The notes: generated by a model not told the origin, from the sequence alone. A stretch of 48,766 nucleotides of DNA from Rickettsia typhi (GCA_945876965.1 CAMCQG010000006.1:1-48766); one strand, 5' to 3'. Numbered from the stretch's first letter, positions 33,490 through 43,360 are shown. Translations and numbers: made by a program.

Positions 33490-34295
33490 ATAGTTTGCAA
33501 TTTTTCAATTTTATTAAAACTGCCATTGATAATATTGATTTTGCAAATCATAACAGCGAACCGGATAGAATTTTTGAGCACATTTTAGGTATTTCGTTTA
33601 ATAAAAGTATTTTAACTAATATTTTAATTATAGAAAGCCATAAAAAACAAGTTTTTAATATTATAGAAAAAAGAAAAACAGGTATGCCATTATCATATAT
33701 TTTTGGTTATGAATATTTTTATGGATATAAATTTATTGTAGACGATTCAACGCTTATTCCAAGACACGATTCTGAAATTTTAGTTAGCGAGGCAATAAAA
33801 TTATGTAAAAGTGGAGATAAAGTACTTGATTTGTGTTGTGGAAGCGGATGTTTAGGTCTTGCAATTGCAAAAAATATTGATATTGATTTGACTTTGTTTG
33901 ATTTGAATAAAAATGCCCTAAAAATCGCTGAGAAAAATGCTAAGTTGCTAGATATCAAGGCAAATATTGTCTGTGGAGATGTTTTTGAGATATCGTTAGA
34001 TATAATAGAAAATGCCGACATTATAATATCCAATCCTCCCTACATTTCGCAACAAAAATATGATAATCTAGAAAAACAAGTTATACAATTTGAACCAAAA
34101 ATGGCATTAACAGATAATTTTGATGGTTTATCTTTTTATAAATCGATACTAAAATCGTGCAATTTGGCAACAAAAAAACCTAGATTTTTATTATTCGAAA
34201 TAGACTCAGATCAAGCTAAAGATGTGCCTGGCATAAAAGTTATAAAAGATTTGGCAGGCAGAGACAGAGTTATTGTTGTGGACTTTTATATTTAA
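33486..34295 (+). CDS. prmC: Peptide chain release factor N5-glutamine methyltransferase
   Basis: PrmC methylates the GGQ glutamine of release factors RF1 and RF2. The 269-residue protein has an N-terminal helical domain with MPLSYIFGYEYFYGYKF (the PxxYI-G-xxFxG pattern), the AdoMet motif LDLCCGSGCLGLAIA, and the catalytic NPPYIS at about residues 181-186. The end, RDRVIVVDF, corresponds to the family's DRVV end. It is translationally coupled to the AtpI-like gene through a four-base overlap. Confidence 0.95.
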   Translation: MNSLQFFNFIKTAIDNIDFANHNSEPDRIFEHILGISFNKSILTNILIIESHKKQVFNIIEKRKTGMPLSYIFGYEYFYGYKFIVDDSTLIPRHDSEILVSEAIKLCKSGDKVLDLCCGSGCLGLAIAKNIDIDLTLFDLNKNALKIAEKNAKLLDIKANIVCGDVFEISLDIIENADIIISNPPYISQQKYDNLEKQVIQFEPKMALTDNFDGLSFYKSILKSCNLATKKPRFLLFEIDSDQAKDVPGIKVIKDLAGRDRVIVVDFYI

Positions 34296-34333
34296 GCATA
34301 TTTGATAAATAATATAATATAATATATTAATAT

Positions 34334-36052
34334 ATGATATTTAATAACATTGTGATAAATCCATCTTTTATACTATATTTTGTTGGCACCATTGCCATAT
34401 TATCAAAAATGATAATACAAAAAATTAATATAAAATTAATTCCGTTTTCAAAAATAATTTTGTTTTTAGGTCTCGGATATGTAACATATTATACCGATAT
34501 CACACTTAATATTGATGATAATTTTTTATCATCAAAGCAAAATTTTGAATTATATAATAACAGATATGTGGCGCCAATTTTATATTTTTTATATTTTATT
34601 GGATATGCAGCAATTTTATTTGATATCAAAGCACAAAATAATAAGATTTTTAGTTATTATTTTTATATCGCATCAGCAGTTGGTGCCATAACATCGGGTA
34701 ATCTTTTTGTTGCCTTTGTTTACTTAGAGGTTATATCCATTTTGTCTATTATTATAATTTTAACAGACACAAAAAGGCAAGATGTAGGTATGGCATATGT
34801 TATAGTTCATTGTATTTCCGGGGTTTTAATGATGGTTGGCGTTGTAGGGTATATTTTGAATTCACAGAATATAGGTATAACATCTTCTGTTAATTTTACC
34901 AATGTAGTATGGGTTTGGAAAATACCAGAATTATTATTTTTAATTGGATTATTAATGAATTTAGGGGTGCCACCATTTTCATATATAATAACAGAATGTT
35001 ATACAATTATAGACAGTTTTAGTGCAGTTATTTTATCAACAGTCTCTACAAAAATTTATTTATTATTTTTTATAAATACATTTTTTGGTATAGATTTTTT
35101 ATATATTATAGGGGGCATAATGATTGTATATTCGGGTATTTGTGCAATAATAAACTCAGATTTACGAAGAATTATTAACCATTGGATGATACTTCATTTG
35201 GGTGTAATAATTAGCTTTTGTGCATCAGATAATTCATTTAATCATAATTCTCTTGGGTTTGTATTGTTTATGAACATGATTGCAATGTTTTGTGTTAGTG
35301 TTTGTGTTGGAATTTTATATGATTTACACCCAGAATATGTTAGAAACATTTCACACGATGAAAGTAATTATAGCATGAAAAATAAAATATTAAAATGTTT
35401 AATAATATTTTTTTTAATAGCAAACATTATAGGTTTACCATTTACGGTTAGTTTTTTTGCCGATGTAGCCCTTTATAGTAATAATAATATTATAAATATA
35501 CTTCATATGATTGGGCAATTTTTTTGTTGCATAATAGGAACAAAAATTATAGCTGAATCGTTAAATTCTGTTAATAAAAAAGTTAATAATTTAGTGCATT
35601 ATAAAATGATTAACTGGATTATTCTTGCCGCCATAACATCTATCATGGTTGTTATAATTATTGCGAATATTTATAATATATTTGATAAATATTTGCTTGA
35701 TACATTTCATATCGATTACAAAATATTTATAATAGAAATAATTATATGCTTAATAACATATTATTTAATATCAATTAAATCAATAAAAATTGGTGGTAAA
35801 TTTGGTTTTGATCTTATTTGGATATATGAAAGAATATTAATTCCGTTATTTAAAATAATTAAGATTTTTGTTATTACAATGCATGATTTTGGCAATAAAA
35901 TTATCATCAATATTTTACAAATAATATATAAAAAATATATTGTTATTAATAATGAATATATTGAAAAAAATATTTTTTATAATAAAAATTCTATTTGGGC
36001 ATTATCGATATTTATTTTTATAATTATAATATCAGTTATAATTAATGTTTAA
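34334..36052 (+). CDS. Proton-translocating subunit, MrpD/NuoN-like (divergent)
   Basis: This 572-residue protein has about fourteen or more membrane helices and is of the complex I / Mrp antiporter family. The FVYLEVISILSIII helix supplies the conserved Glu seen in NuoL, NuoM and NuoN. The segment LGVPPFSYIITECYTIIDSFSAVILSTVSTK replaces the more usual PxHxWLPxAxxxAP region and has both Glu and Lys. Rickettsiales carry several such subunits outside the nuo operon; what they drive is unknown. It starts 38 bases after prmC. It ends by overlapping the ffh stop by four bases on the other strand. The divergent motif makes the exact subfamily uncertain. Confidence 0.75.
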   Translation: MIFNNIVINPSFILYFVGTIAILSKMIIQKINIKLIPFSKIILFLGLGYVTYYTDITLNIDDNFLSSKQNFELYNNRYVAPILYFLYFIGYAAILFDIKAQNNKIFSYYFYIASAVGAITSGNLFVAFVYLEVISILSIIIILTDTKRQDVGMAYVIVHCISGVLMMVGVVGYILNSQNIGITSSVNFTNVVWVWKIPELLFLIGLLMNLGVPPFSYIITECYTIIDSFSAVILSTVSTKIYLLFFINTFFGIDFLYIIGGIMIVYSGICAIINSDLRRIINHWMILHLGVIISFCASDNSFNHNSLGFVLFMNMIAMFCVSVCVGILYDLHPEYVRNISHDESNYSMKNKILKCLIIFFLIANIIGLPFTVSFFADVALYSNNNIINILHMIGQFFCCIIGTKIIAESLNSVNKKVNNLVHYKMINWIILAAITSIMVVIIIANIYNIFDKYLLDTFHIDYKIFIIEIIICLITYYLISIKSIKIGGKFGFDLIWIYERILIPLFKIIKIFVITMHDFGNKIIINILQIIYKKYIVINNEYIEKNIFYNKNSIWALSIFIFIIIISVIINV

Positions 36053-37335
36053 CAATTTAATGCTTTTCGTAATCTAATCAGCCTATTAATTGTTTCAATA
36101 ACAGCTGCCAATGAATTGCCAGAGCCAATAGCGATTCTTTCTCTGCGAGATTTAATTATTAAAGCTGGGTTTTTACGCTCTTGTTTTGTCATTGATAAAA
36201 TTATAGCAATTTGTTGTTTAACCAAAGCTTCTTTTTTAATACGATCATCATTTGCCTTTGTTGGTAAAAAATTAAATATAGAACTTATTCCTCCTGTTTT
36301 TTTTATATCAATTAACTGATCATATAAATCATTAAAATCAAATGTTCCGCCAGAAATTTTATCTGCCAAAGATATTTGTGATTTTGTTGAAAAAGAATTT
36401 TTTATATGATCCCTCATTCCTTCGTTATCACCTATATTTAACATTCGATTTGCAATTCTGCTTGGATGAAATTCTTCTATATTTTCAATTTTTTCACCAA
36501 TACTTAGGTATTTTATTGGCTTATTAATTGCACTTCTAACATTTATGGCAACGCCACCATTGCTGTCGCTATCTACTTTTGTTAAAACAACCCCATTTAT
36601 ACCAATTAATTGATCAAATTTTGTAGCAATATTAGCAGAAACTTGTCCCATTGTTGTATCCAAAACAAGCAATGTTTCATCAGGTTTTATAATCTCTTTA
36701 ACGCAACGCAACCTCTTAATCTCTACCGCATTCGTAACAGAAACACCCTGCGTATCAACAACCAACACGGAATATCCAGATTTATATGCAATAGAATATA
36801 AATATGCAGCGCATGAAGTTGTTGTTGAAAAATTATATGTTCCATCGCCAATTTCTATATGATCGATACCTGCTTTTTTTGCTATATTTTTTAATTGTTG
36901 TTGAGCGGCTGGTCTTTTTATGTCAACCGAACATGTTGCAATGCGAATATGTTTTTTGGATTGCCTAATTTTATTGCATAATTTAACACAAAAAGCTGTC
37001 TTTCCGGCACCTTGTGGGCCACAAACCATAATTACCGTCATTTTATCTTTTTCTAGCTTTATTCCTTCAAAATTGCCCCCCAAAACATCTTGAATTTTAT
37101 TTTTCATTAATATAAATATTTTTTCTTTTATATTTGGGGTATTTTTATCAAAATGCTTAATTGAATTTGCAATACTTTTTGTTATATCGTTTGCAAAATT
37201 AACAGATATATCAGAATTAATTAAATCTGTTTTTAAAGAAGATATTAAATCTTTAATTTCATTATTATGATACACACTATCTTCTTTATTAAAAAAGCTA
37301 GAAATTGCTGATTTTATGCCGCCAAACACATCCAA
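36049..37335 (-). CDS. ffh: Signal recognition particle protein Ffh (divergent)
   Basis: Ffh binds 4.5S RNA and signal sequences and delivers ribosomes to FtsY. The 428-residue protein has an N domain, a P-loop GPQGAGKT at 106-113, RPAAQQQL, the GTPase motif TKVDSDSNGG, GEKIENIEEFHPSRIANRML, and an M domain with SMTKQERKNPALI and RRERIAIGSG. The otherwise invariant DTAGR is DTQGV at 194-198, which removes the Arg, and the upstream DTYRPAA is DIKRPAA. It is shorter than the usual 450 or more. The bacterial group otherwise keeps these motifs, so this copy is unusual. It lies between two antiporter-type genes, on the opposite strand. Confidence 0.9.
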   Translation of the reverse strand: MDVFGGIKSAISSFFNKEDSVYHNNEIKDLISSLKTDLINSDISVNFANDITKSIANSIKHFDKNTPNIKEKIFILMKNKIQDVLGGNFEGIKLEKDKMTVIMVCGPQGAGKTAFCVKLCNKIRQSKKHIRIATCSVDIKRPAAQQQLKNIAKKAGIDHIEIGDGTYNFSTTTSCAAYLYSIAYKSGYSVLVVDTQGVSVTNAVEIKRLRCVKEIIKPDETLLVLDTTMGQVSANIATKFDQLIGINGVVLTKVDSDSNGGVAINVRSAINKPIKYLSIGEKIENIEEFHPSRIANRMLNIGDNEGMRDHIKNSFSTKSQISLADKISGGTFDFNDLYDQLIDIKKTGGISSIFNFLPTKANDDRIKKEALVKQQIAIILSMTKQERKNPALIIKSRRERIAIGSGNSLAAVIETINRLIRLRKALNC

Positions 37336-37402
37336 AATAACTTATATCATTGCTATACTCATTGAATGTTTTTTTTATTTACAAGTATTTTTTTTAAAAA
37401 TC

Positions 37403-37431
37403 TTGACTTCAAAAAGATAAAAAAATATATA
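37403..37431 (+). promoter_or_regulatory. Likely sigma-70 promoter of the second antiporter subunit
   Basis: TTGACT at 37403-37408 is followed after 17 bases by TATATA at 37426-37431. The ATG of the next gene is 26 bases downstream. Confidence 0.5.
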
Positions 37432-37456
37432 TTTTATATATTAAATATTTTAAAAA

Positions 37457-38929
37457 ATGTTTTTGATTTTATCGATTTTATTTCCATCTTTTTTAGCGTC
37501 TATTTTTTGTATTAGTACACCTAAAAAATATTATAACAAAATATATAGTTTTGGCATATTATGTGCATTTTTAACGGCAGTAATTACAATCTACGCTACA
37601 TATGTTATATTTGCAGAAAATACAGTTTTATATATCAAAATTGGCAATATTTTTGGCAATGCAATTATTGATTTTAAAACAAGTGGCAGGTCTATGCTTT
37701 TTTGCTCAATGATCGCAATTTTATATCCACTATCACTTCTTTATGCAATTGCATATGCGCGTGTTAATGATTTAGAAAATCGTAGAATTTTCTTTTGTTT
37801 TTTTCATTTATCAATAATGTCTGGGTTGGCCTTTGGATTATCTGCAAATTTACTTACAATGTTTATTTTTTACGAAATGATAACATTGAGCACCTATCCT
37901 TTGGTTGCGCATAATCGCGATGCTGAGGCAAAAAAATCTGCACGAATTTATTTAACATATTTAATTGCATCTTCGTCCCTTTTGTTCTTACCTGCAATTT
38001 TGATAATTCAAGCGATAGTTGGCAATACAAATTTTGTTTATGGGGGCATTTTAGCTGGACATAAAATATCTATAAATAGTATCAATATTTTGTTTGCAAT
38101 GATGATTTTTGGTATCGCCAAAGCTGCAATTTTTCCAGTACATAATTGGCTTCCAAATGCTATGACGGCACCAACCCCAGTAAGCAGTATTTTACATGCC
38201 GTAGTTGTTGTTAAAAGTGGATTATTTGCGATTATTTCTGTAATATATTTTATATTTGGGGCACAGTTTTTAAGGCAATCAATATTTACATTTTATGGAG
38301 AAAATTGGCTTACAATTTTATCTGTTGTAACTATTTTTATAATGTCAATAGTTGCAATATTTCAAGATAATATAAAAAAAAGATTAGCATACTCTACTAT
38401 TGCCCAGCTTTCATATGCTATTTTGGCGGCAAGTATGTTTTCTGGAAGCGCAATGAAAGTGGCATTATTGTTGATGATTGCACATGCTTTTGCAAAAATT
38501 ATTTTGTTCTTTGGAGCTGGAATAATTTATAGCTATTTTAACAAAACTAACCTTAGTCAAATTTATGGAATCGGTAAAGATATTCCTGTTTTTATGATTG
38601 CTATGTGTGTTGCCTGTGTTTCATTGATAGGCTTGCCAATTACAATTGGTTTTATGGCAAAATATCAATTGTTATCAATGATTATAAAATATCAAAATTT
38701 AGCAATCATTATTACAATTATTGTTTCTACTTTACTTAGTGTTTCTTATTGTTTTCCTATTGTTTACAATACTATGTTCGCTAAAAACCATAATATAATC
38801 CATATTAGATCAGATATTAATAAAAATGATGATATAATTTTTACTACCGTTATGATAATTTGTACACTTATTGTAATTATGCTATTTTTTGCTACAAATT
38901 TTATAGACAAACTAATAAACATAATATAG
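37457..38929 (+). CDS. Proton-translocating antiporter subunit, MrpD/NuoM-like
   Basis: A 490-residue membrane protein with about fourteen helices. FIFYEMITLSTYPLVAHN holds the conserved Glu. AAIFPVHNWLPNAMTAPTPVSSILHAVVVVKSG is the family signature with the loop His and a Lys in the next helix, and KKRLAYSTIAQLSY follows. This pattern is close to MrpD (MnhD) and complex I NuoM/L subunits. It is not part of a nuo cluster. Together with the gene at 34334 it may contribute to Na+/H+ exchange or to a partial complex I-like module; neighbours do not decide this. Confidence 0.85.
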   Translation: MFLILSILFPSFLASIFCISTPKKYYNKIYSFGILCAFLTAVITIYATYVIFAENTVLYIKIGNIFGNAIIDFKTSGRSMLFCSMIAILYPLSLLYAIAYARVNDLENRRIFFCFFHLSIMSGLAFGLSANLLTMFIFYEMITLSTYPLVAHNRDAEAKKSARIYLTYLIASSSLLFLPAILIIQAIVGNTNFVYGGILAGHKISINSINILFAMMIFGIAKAAIFPVHNWLPNAMTAPTPVSSILHAVVVVKSGLFAIISVIYFIFGAQFLRQSIFTFYGENWLTILSVVTIFIMSIVAIFQDNIKKRLAYSTIAQLSYAILAASMFSGSAMKVALLLMIAHAFAKIILFFGAGIIYSYFNKTNLSQIYGIGKDIPVFMIAMCVACVSLIGLPITIGFMAKYQLLSMIIKYQNLAIIITIIVSTLLSVSYCFPIVYNTMFAKNHNIIHIRSDINKNDDIIFTTVMIICTLIVIMLFFATNFIDKLINII

Positions 38930-38998
38930 TAAAAAAAAATAGCTTTTTATAAAAATACTTTTTATTTGTATAAACTTAGATTGTTAATTGTTTAATAA

Positions 38999-39892
38999 AT
39001 GAATATAAAAGCAGTTATTATATGCGTACTATTGTGCAATAATGCATTTGCAAGAGATAGAATTAGAGGCGTAGGAACTCCTATGCTTTTTCCTACTGTT
39101 ATGGGAATTGCAAATGAATTGAAATTTTCTAAAAATATGCAATCACCTTTTATGGAGGTTGGTGCGACAGGTTTTTCATTTCAAATGTTTTGTTCTGGAA
39201 ACGAAGATGGATATCCTGATTTAGTTAATTCTTCTCGTGAAATTTCAGAAAAAGAAATAGCATTATGCAAAAAAAATGGTGTTGAATTTGGTAAAATAGA
39301 CATGGAATACGATGCGATTGTTATAGTTACAAATAAAGGCTCTGCAATGAAAAATATTACTGATGAAAATTTATTTAATGCTATAAGTGGATATGTTTTT
39401 GATAAAAATGGAGATTTAATAAAAAATAAATACAAAAAATGGAATCAAATACGCGACGATTTACCAAACCAAAATATAGTTTTTTATGGCACAACATTAA
39501 CATCTGGAACATATGATTTTTTAAAAGAAAAAATATTTATGCCTCAGTGTAAAAAAGCAAAAGATTCGGATCCTTTTAAAAAATATTGTGGTTTAGCTCG
39601 TATGGATGGCAGCTATATTCCTGTTCCTGGGGGGTACAGCATGAATATTCAAAAAATGTCATCTAGGCTAGGTGCCGTTGCAATGATACCATATGTGTAT
39701 CTTGAAAAACATTACCAAAGATTCTCTCCAGTTTTATTAAACGGAATAATGCCTAATGAAAAAATAGTTAATAACTATACTTTATCTAGGTTTTTATATG
39801 TTTATTATAAAAAAAATAGTATTGGTAAGGTTTCTAATTTTGATATATTTGTAGATGAACTTAAAAGACGAGCTGTCAGCTTTGAAGATTGA
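38999..39892 (+). CDS. pstS: PstS-like phosphate-binding protein
   Basis: PstS binds phosphate in the periplasm for the PstCAB transporter. The 297-residue protein has a signal peptide (MNIKAVIICVLLCNNAFA, cleavage after Ala 18). The mature start is RDRIRGVGTPMLFPTV, similar to the alphaproteobacterial family. VGATGFSFQMFCSG and NSSREISEKEIALCKKNGV follow the known binding-loop order. Some residues in the first loop (GSST in typical PstS) are GTPM, so ligand specificity may differ. No pstC, pstA or pstB is adjacent. The next gene overlaps its end by 38 bases. Confidence 0.8.
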   Translation: MNIKAVIICVLLCNNAFARDRIRGVGTPMLFPTVMGIANELKFSKNMQSPFMEVGATGFSFQMFCSGNEDGYPDLVNSSREISEKEIALCKKNGVEFGKIDMEYDAIVIVTNKGSAMKNITDENLFNAISGYVFDKNGDLIKNKYKKWNQIRDDLPNQNIVFYGTTLTSGTYDFLKEKIFMPQCKKAKDSDPFKKYCGLARMDGSYIPVPGGYSMNIQKMSSRLGAVAMIPYVYLEKHYQRFSPVLLNGIMPNEKIVNNYTLSRFLYVYYKKNSIGKVSNFDIFVDELKRRAVSFED

Positions 39893-41765
39893 TATTGATT
39901 TTATTAATAGTTTAGAAGAAATTGATAAAACATATCGTTCAAACAAAATTTCGACAGATTATTTATTGTTTTTAGCTATAAAATTACAGGATTTTTTAAT
40001 CAAAAAATTTGATATTATCGCCGCCTTTAATAAAATAAAACAAGAAATAATATCAAAAGAAAATATATTTTTTCATAGGCAAAATTTTATTCAACGATAT
40101 ATATTCAAAAAATACAACGAATCATCTCTTTTAAAAGTAGATTTTATTGATAATATTTGCACCGATGAAGAATTTTGTATTTTGTTAGAAACATCGCAAA
40201 ATAAGGATTTTTTAGAGCAATATGCTGCGTGGGCGTGTTTTTCGAAACAAGGTAAAATAGCACATAAAAATAGTAAATTATTTAATCCACCAAGTAAAAT
40301 AAATTTTAATTTTGAATACAAAAACGGCACTGCAAAAGCATTGGATGGCTATAAAACTAACAGGCTTGATTTTAATTTATCAACACCTGCACCCACAATA
40401 TCGCAAATATCCGTTGAAGTAAACTACTGCCTTTATTGCCATGAAAGAGCCAAAGATACTTGCAGAACTGGATTTAAAAAAGAAACAATATTGCCAAATG
40501 GATGCCCTATGGATCAAAAAATATCTGAGATGAATTTGCTAGCTAAAACAGGAGATGTTATAGCTGCAATTGCCGTTGCTATGATAGACAATCCTTTTTT
40601 ATTGTTAACTGGTAACAGAATTTGTAACGATTGTATAAAAGGTTGTATTTTTCAAAATCAAACAGCCGTTGATGTGCCTAGCATAGAAAGTGGGCTTGTT
40701 GATTTGTTATTAAAATTACCCTTTGGTTTTGAAATATACACATTGTTAATGGAATGGAATCCGTTAAAATTAGATTTTGCACCAAGTAAACCAATAAATA
40801 AAAAGGCGCTGGTTGTTGGCCTAGGGCCTGCTGGAATTTCGCTTAGTTATTATTTTTTGCGAGCTGGTTGGCAAGTTCACGCGATAGACTCTATGCCAAT
40901 TGCAAATCTTGAAACCGATCCAAATATTGTGTATGATAATTTTGCAAAAAGCATTATAAGACCTTTGGAACAACGAAAAGATATCGGTTTTGGTGGAGTT
41001 ATGGAACATGGCATAACTTCGCGTTGGGATAAAAATTTTTTAACCGCAATGCATATTATTTTAAAAAGAAATCCAAGATTTTCGTGTAGCGGAAATATAG
41101 AATTTGATAAAAATATTGATATAAAAATGGCAGAAACACAAGGTTATAATTATATAGCTTTGGCATCTGGTTCTGGTGATGCTAAATTGCCGCCAATTTT
41201 GCAAAATAATATACCAAATGGCGTTTATAATTCCAAAGATTTTTTAATACAAATAAATACTAACAGCAAATCTGTTGATTTTATTAATCAACCTGTTGTT
41301 ATTTTGGGTAGCGGATTAACGGCAATAGATTGTGCCGCCGAAGCAATGGTTTGTCTTAAAAAAAGCAAACAAAAACCAAGTGTCACAATAGTTTCTCGTG
41401 GCAATCTTGTTCAATCTGTTGCGTATCAAACAAATCACGAAGAAATAAAATTTGCAATGGAAAATGATGTTGTATGGCTTGAAAACTTTGAGGCACAAGA
41501 ATTTATAACAAAAAATAACAATATTATTGGCATAAAAGATAAAAATAATCAAATTTTGGCAGCCAAAACAATTATTATAGCAATTGGCACATACAACAAA
41601 GAATACCAAATATTAGACCCACAAAAAGACCAGTTTTGTATAGCCAAAACGGACAAATTATCTGTTGGTATTTTTGGCGATTTGCACCCCAGATATCGTG
41701 GCACTGTTGTTAAAGCGCTCGCCAGCGGAAAGCAAATGTATCTTGCAAATCTACTGCCCAGATAA
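39855..41765 (+). CDS. Fe-S/FAD-dependent oxidoreductase, GltD-like
   Basis: The 636-residue protein resembles the small subunit of glutamate synthase and dihydropyrimidine dehydrogenase type oxidoreductases. An N-terminal helical part of about 190 residues precedes a cysteine-rich region (NYCLYCHERAKDTC, then NGCPMD and ICNDCIKGC) expected to bind Fe-S clusters. An FAD domain follows with VVGLGPAGISLSYYF, then an NAD(P) domain with VILGSGLTAIDCAAEA and a closing FAD segment with GDLHPRY. The natural electron acceptor and substrate are unknown. The ATG at 39855 lies inside pstS; a TTG ten codons in (39882) is an alternative. Its end overlaps the convergent permease gene by 15 bases. Confidence 0.8.
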   Translation: MNLKDELSALKIDIDFINSLEEIDKTYRSNKISTDYLLFLAIKLQDFLIKKFDIIAAFNKIKQEIISKENIFFHRQNFIQRYIFKKYNESSLLKVDFIDNICTDEEFCILLETSQNKDFLEQYAAWACFSKQGKIAHKNSKLFNPPSKINFNFEYKNGTAKALDGYKTNRLDFNLSTPAPTISQISVEVNYCLYCHERAKDTCRTGFKKETILPNGCPMDQKISEMNLLAKTGDVIAAIAVAMIDNPFLLLTGNRICNDCIKGCIFQNQTAVDVPSIESGLVDLLLKLPFGFEIYTLLMEWNPLKLDFAPSKPINKKALVVGLGPAGISLSYYFLRAGWQVHAIDSMPIANLETDPNIVYDNFAKSIIRPLEQRKDIGFGGVMEHGITSRWDKNFLTAMHIILKRNPRFSCSGNIEFDKNIDIKMAETQGYNYIALASGSGDAKLPPILQNNIPNGVYNSKDFLIQINTNSKSVDFINQPVVILGSGLTAIDCAAEAMVCLKKSKQKPSVTIVSRGNLVQSVAYQTNHEEIKFAMENDVVWLENFEAQEFITKNNNIIGIKDKNNQILAAKTIIIAIGTYNKEYQILDPQKDQFCIAKTDKLSVGIFGDLHPRYRGTVVKALASGKQMYLANLLPR

Positions 41766-42527
41766 CCTGTATATTATATTGCGATATAATTTTTTATACG
41801 CCAAAAGATAAGCAATTGTTGATAATAGTGCGACCACAAACAAGGACATATTATCGGTAAAACTAGGTAATGTATTTTTATGAAAAATATTCGTAAACGG
41901 ATTTATCAGGATATAAAGCGGATTAATTACCTGAACAGATGCTAAAATTCCGGGTATTTTTTCAATTGGATATATCACAGGAGTAAGCCACATTGCAATA
42001 GGAATACCAAGCTCAACTATGTATGCGATATCTTCTGCATATGGAAAAATACAAGCAAAAACAAAACATACACAAAACAATATATATATTAAAATAGCTA
42101 GATATGGAATAAAAGCCAATACAACAAAGCCTATTTTAACATTTCCAATTATTATTCCAACAGCAATTGGCAATATCATTGATAATAAATAAATATATAG
42201 TGCCTTAAAAACAGCTGTCAAAATTATTTTTTTTGGATCAACATTTCTATTAATTAAAATATTTCTATTGGCACTAAAAATAGTAATTGATGTTATAACT
42301 GAAGTTGTTATAAAACCCCATGTTGTCAAATTAATTGCAATAAAAGAAAAAAATTGATCAATAGGCAATGTTGCCAAACGAGACATAACAAAAGCAAATG
42401 TCAATGTGTTCATTAGGGGTTTAATAATAACCCAAATTGAACCAGCCATCGATCTATTATAGGTTGATTTTAGCTGAAATATTGTCAACAAAATAACATC
42501 AGCCAAATAATGTTTTATTTTTATCAT
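41751..42527 (-). CDS. ABC-2 type transporter permease (O-antigen/polysaccharide export)
   Basis: This 258-residue protein has six membrane helices and the features of Wzm/TagG-type permeases that export polysaccharides or lipopolysaccharide O chains. FQLKSTYNRSMAGSIWVIIKPLMNTLTF at the N terminus and a later MWLTPVIYPIEKIP with NPLYILINPFTNIFH are typical. The cognate ATPase (Wzt) is not in the window. The lipoprotein gene lies two bases upstream on the same strand, suggesting one transcription unit. Its 3' end overlaps the oxidoreductase gene. Confidence 0.85.
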   Translation of the reverse strand: MIKIKHYLADVILLTIFQLKSTYNRSMAGSIWVIIKPLMNTLTFAFVMSRLATLPIDQFFSFIAINLTTWGFITTSVITSITIFSANRNILINRNVDPKKIILTAVFKALYIYLLSMILPIAVGIIIGNVKIGFVVLAFIPYLAILIYILFCVCFVFACIFPYAEDIAYIVELGIPIAMWLTPVIYPIEKIPGILASVQVINPLYILINPFTNIFHKNTLPSFTDNMSLFVVALLSTIAYLLAYKKLYRNIIYRLSGQ

Positions 42528-42529
42528 AA

Positions 42530-43288
42530 TTATCGATATTTATCTAAAAATCCACTAGTGTCTTTTCTCATATAAAAATTTGTTTCTGTTGGGTCCTCAG
42601 AATAATAATTAGAAAATGAATAATTACTTTTTTTCAATGGAAAAAAACCCTGATAAATATACCCAGATGTTAATCTGTAAGCAATTGTTGGATCAACAGA
42701 TCCTTCTTCTGCTATTCTTATTTGGGGAATGACATAATTATTGTTTGTAACTCTAACATTATTAATATCTACACCACATTTTGCGTGATGATAAATGCCA
42801 TCTGAATTTGTGCAATCTGGCACAACTTCCGCGTTAACCTCTATATGGTCATCAGCATTATTTAAAATACATCTAACGCTGTTACCATAAGAATTTTTAA
42901 CAAATGCTGTTATTTTAACATTCCCCATTTCATTTTTATACGGATAATCAGATTGCTCTTTAGATGCAGCCCAGTTACTGTTAAAGTAAGCCAATCTATC
43001 ATTTAAAAATTTATAAACAATATCTTGTGGTAAACCTTCCAAAATTTGCAATTCCGATTCGCAAATTGCCTCAACAAAAGATTGATCTATGCCAAAAACA
43101 TTTCTATCGTTATCGCAAACCACCTTAAATGCAAATATTTTTTTATAATCGCAATTTGCCGGAATTCTATGACTATTTAATTTTGCCAACCTTGGATCTT
43201 TTTTTACAGGATCGCCCTGCAATGAACAACCTGTTATTAGCATTAATAAGGTTGCGATAAATGTAAATTTAATAAACATAGTTATCAT
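42530..43288 (-). CDS. Unknown probable lipoprotein
   Basis: I do not recognise this 252-residue protein. The N terminus (MITMFIKFTFIATLLMLITGC) is a lipoprotein signal with the lipobox ITGC. The mature part is hydrophilic with several cysteines (CDYKK, VVCDND, CESEL, CILNN, CTNSD, KCGVD) that may form disulfides in the periplasm. A second ATG at 43279 is possible. It precedes the permease gene by two bases, so a role in surface-polysaccharide export is conceivable but only by context. Confidence 0.7.
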   Translation of the reverse strand: MITMFIKFTFIATLLMLITGCSLQGDPVKKDPRLAKLNSHRIPANCDYKKIFAFKVVCDNDRNVFGIDQSFVEAICESELQILEGLPQDIVYKFLNDRLAYFNSNWAASKEQSDYPYKNEMGNVKITAFVKNSYGNSVRCILNNADDHIEVNAEVVPDCTNSDGIYHHAKCGVDINNVRVTNNNYVIPQIRIAEEGSVDPTIAYRLTSGYIYQGFFPLKKSNYSFSNYYSEDPTETNFYMRKDTSGFLDKYR

Positions 43289-43307
43289 AATTAATTATTG
43301 ACAATTA

Positions 43308-43336
43308 TTGATATTTGATATTAAAATCAAGAAGAT
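43308..43336 (+). promoter_or_regulatory. Possible promoter of the small coiled-coil gene
   Basis: A perfect TTGACA at 43308-43313 lies 17 bases before TTAAAA at 43331-43336, between the divergent lipoprotein gene and the small ORF at 43361. The -10 match is weak. Confidence 0.35.
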
Positions 43337-43360
43337 AATTATTTATTTGTTATAATAATC

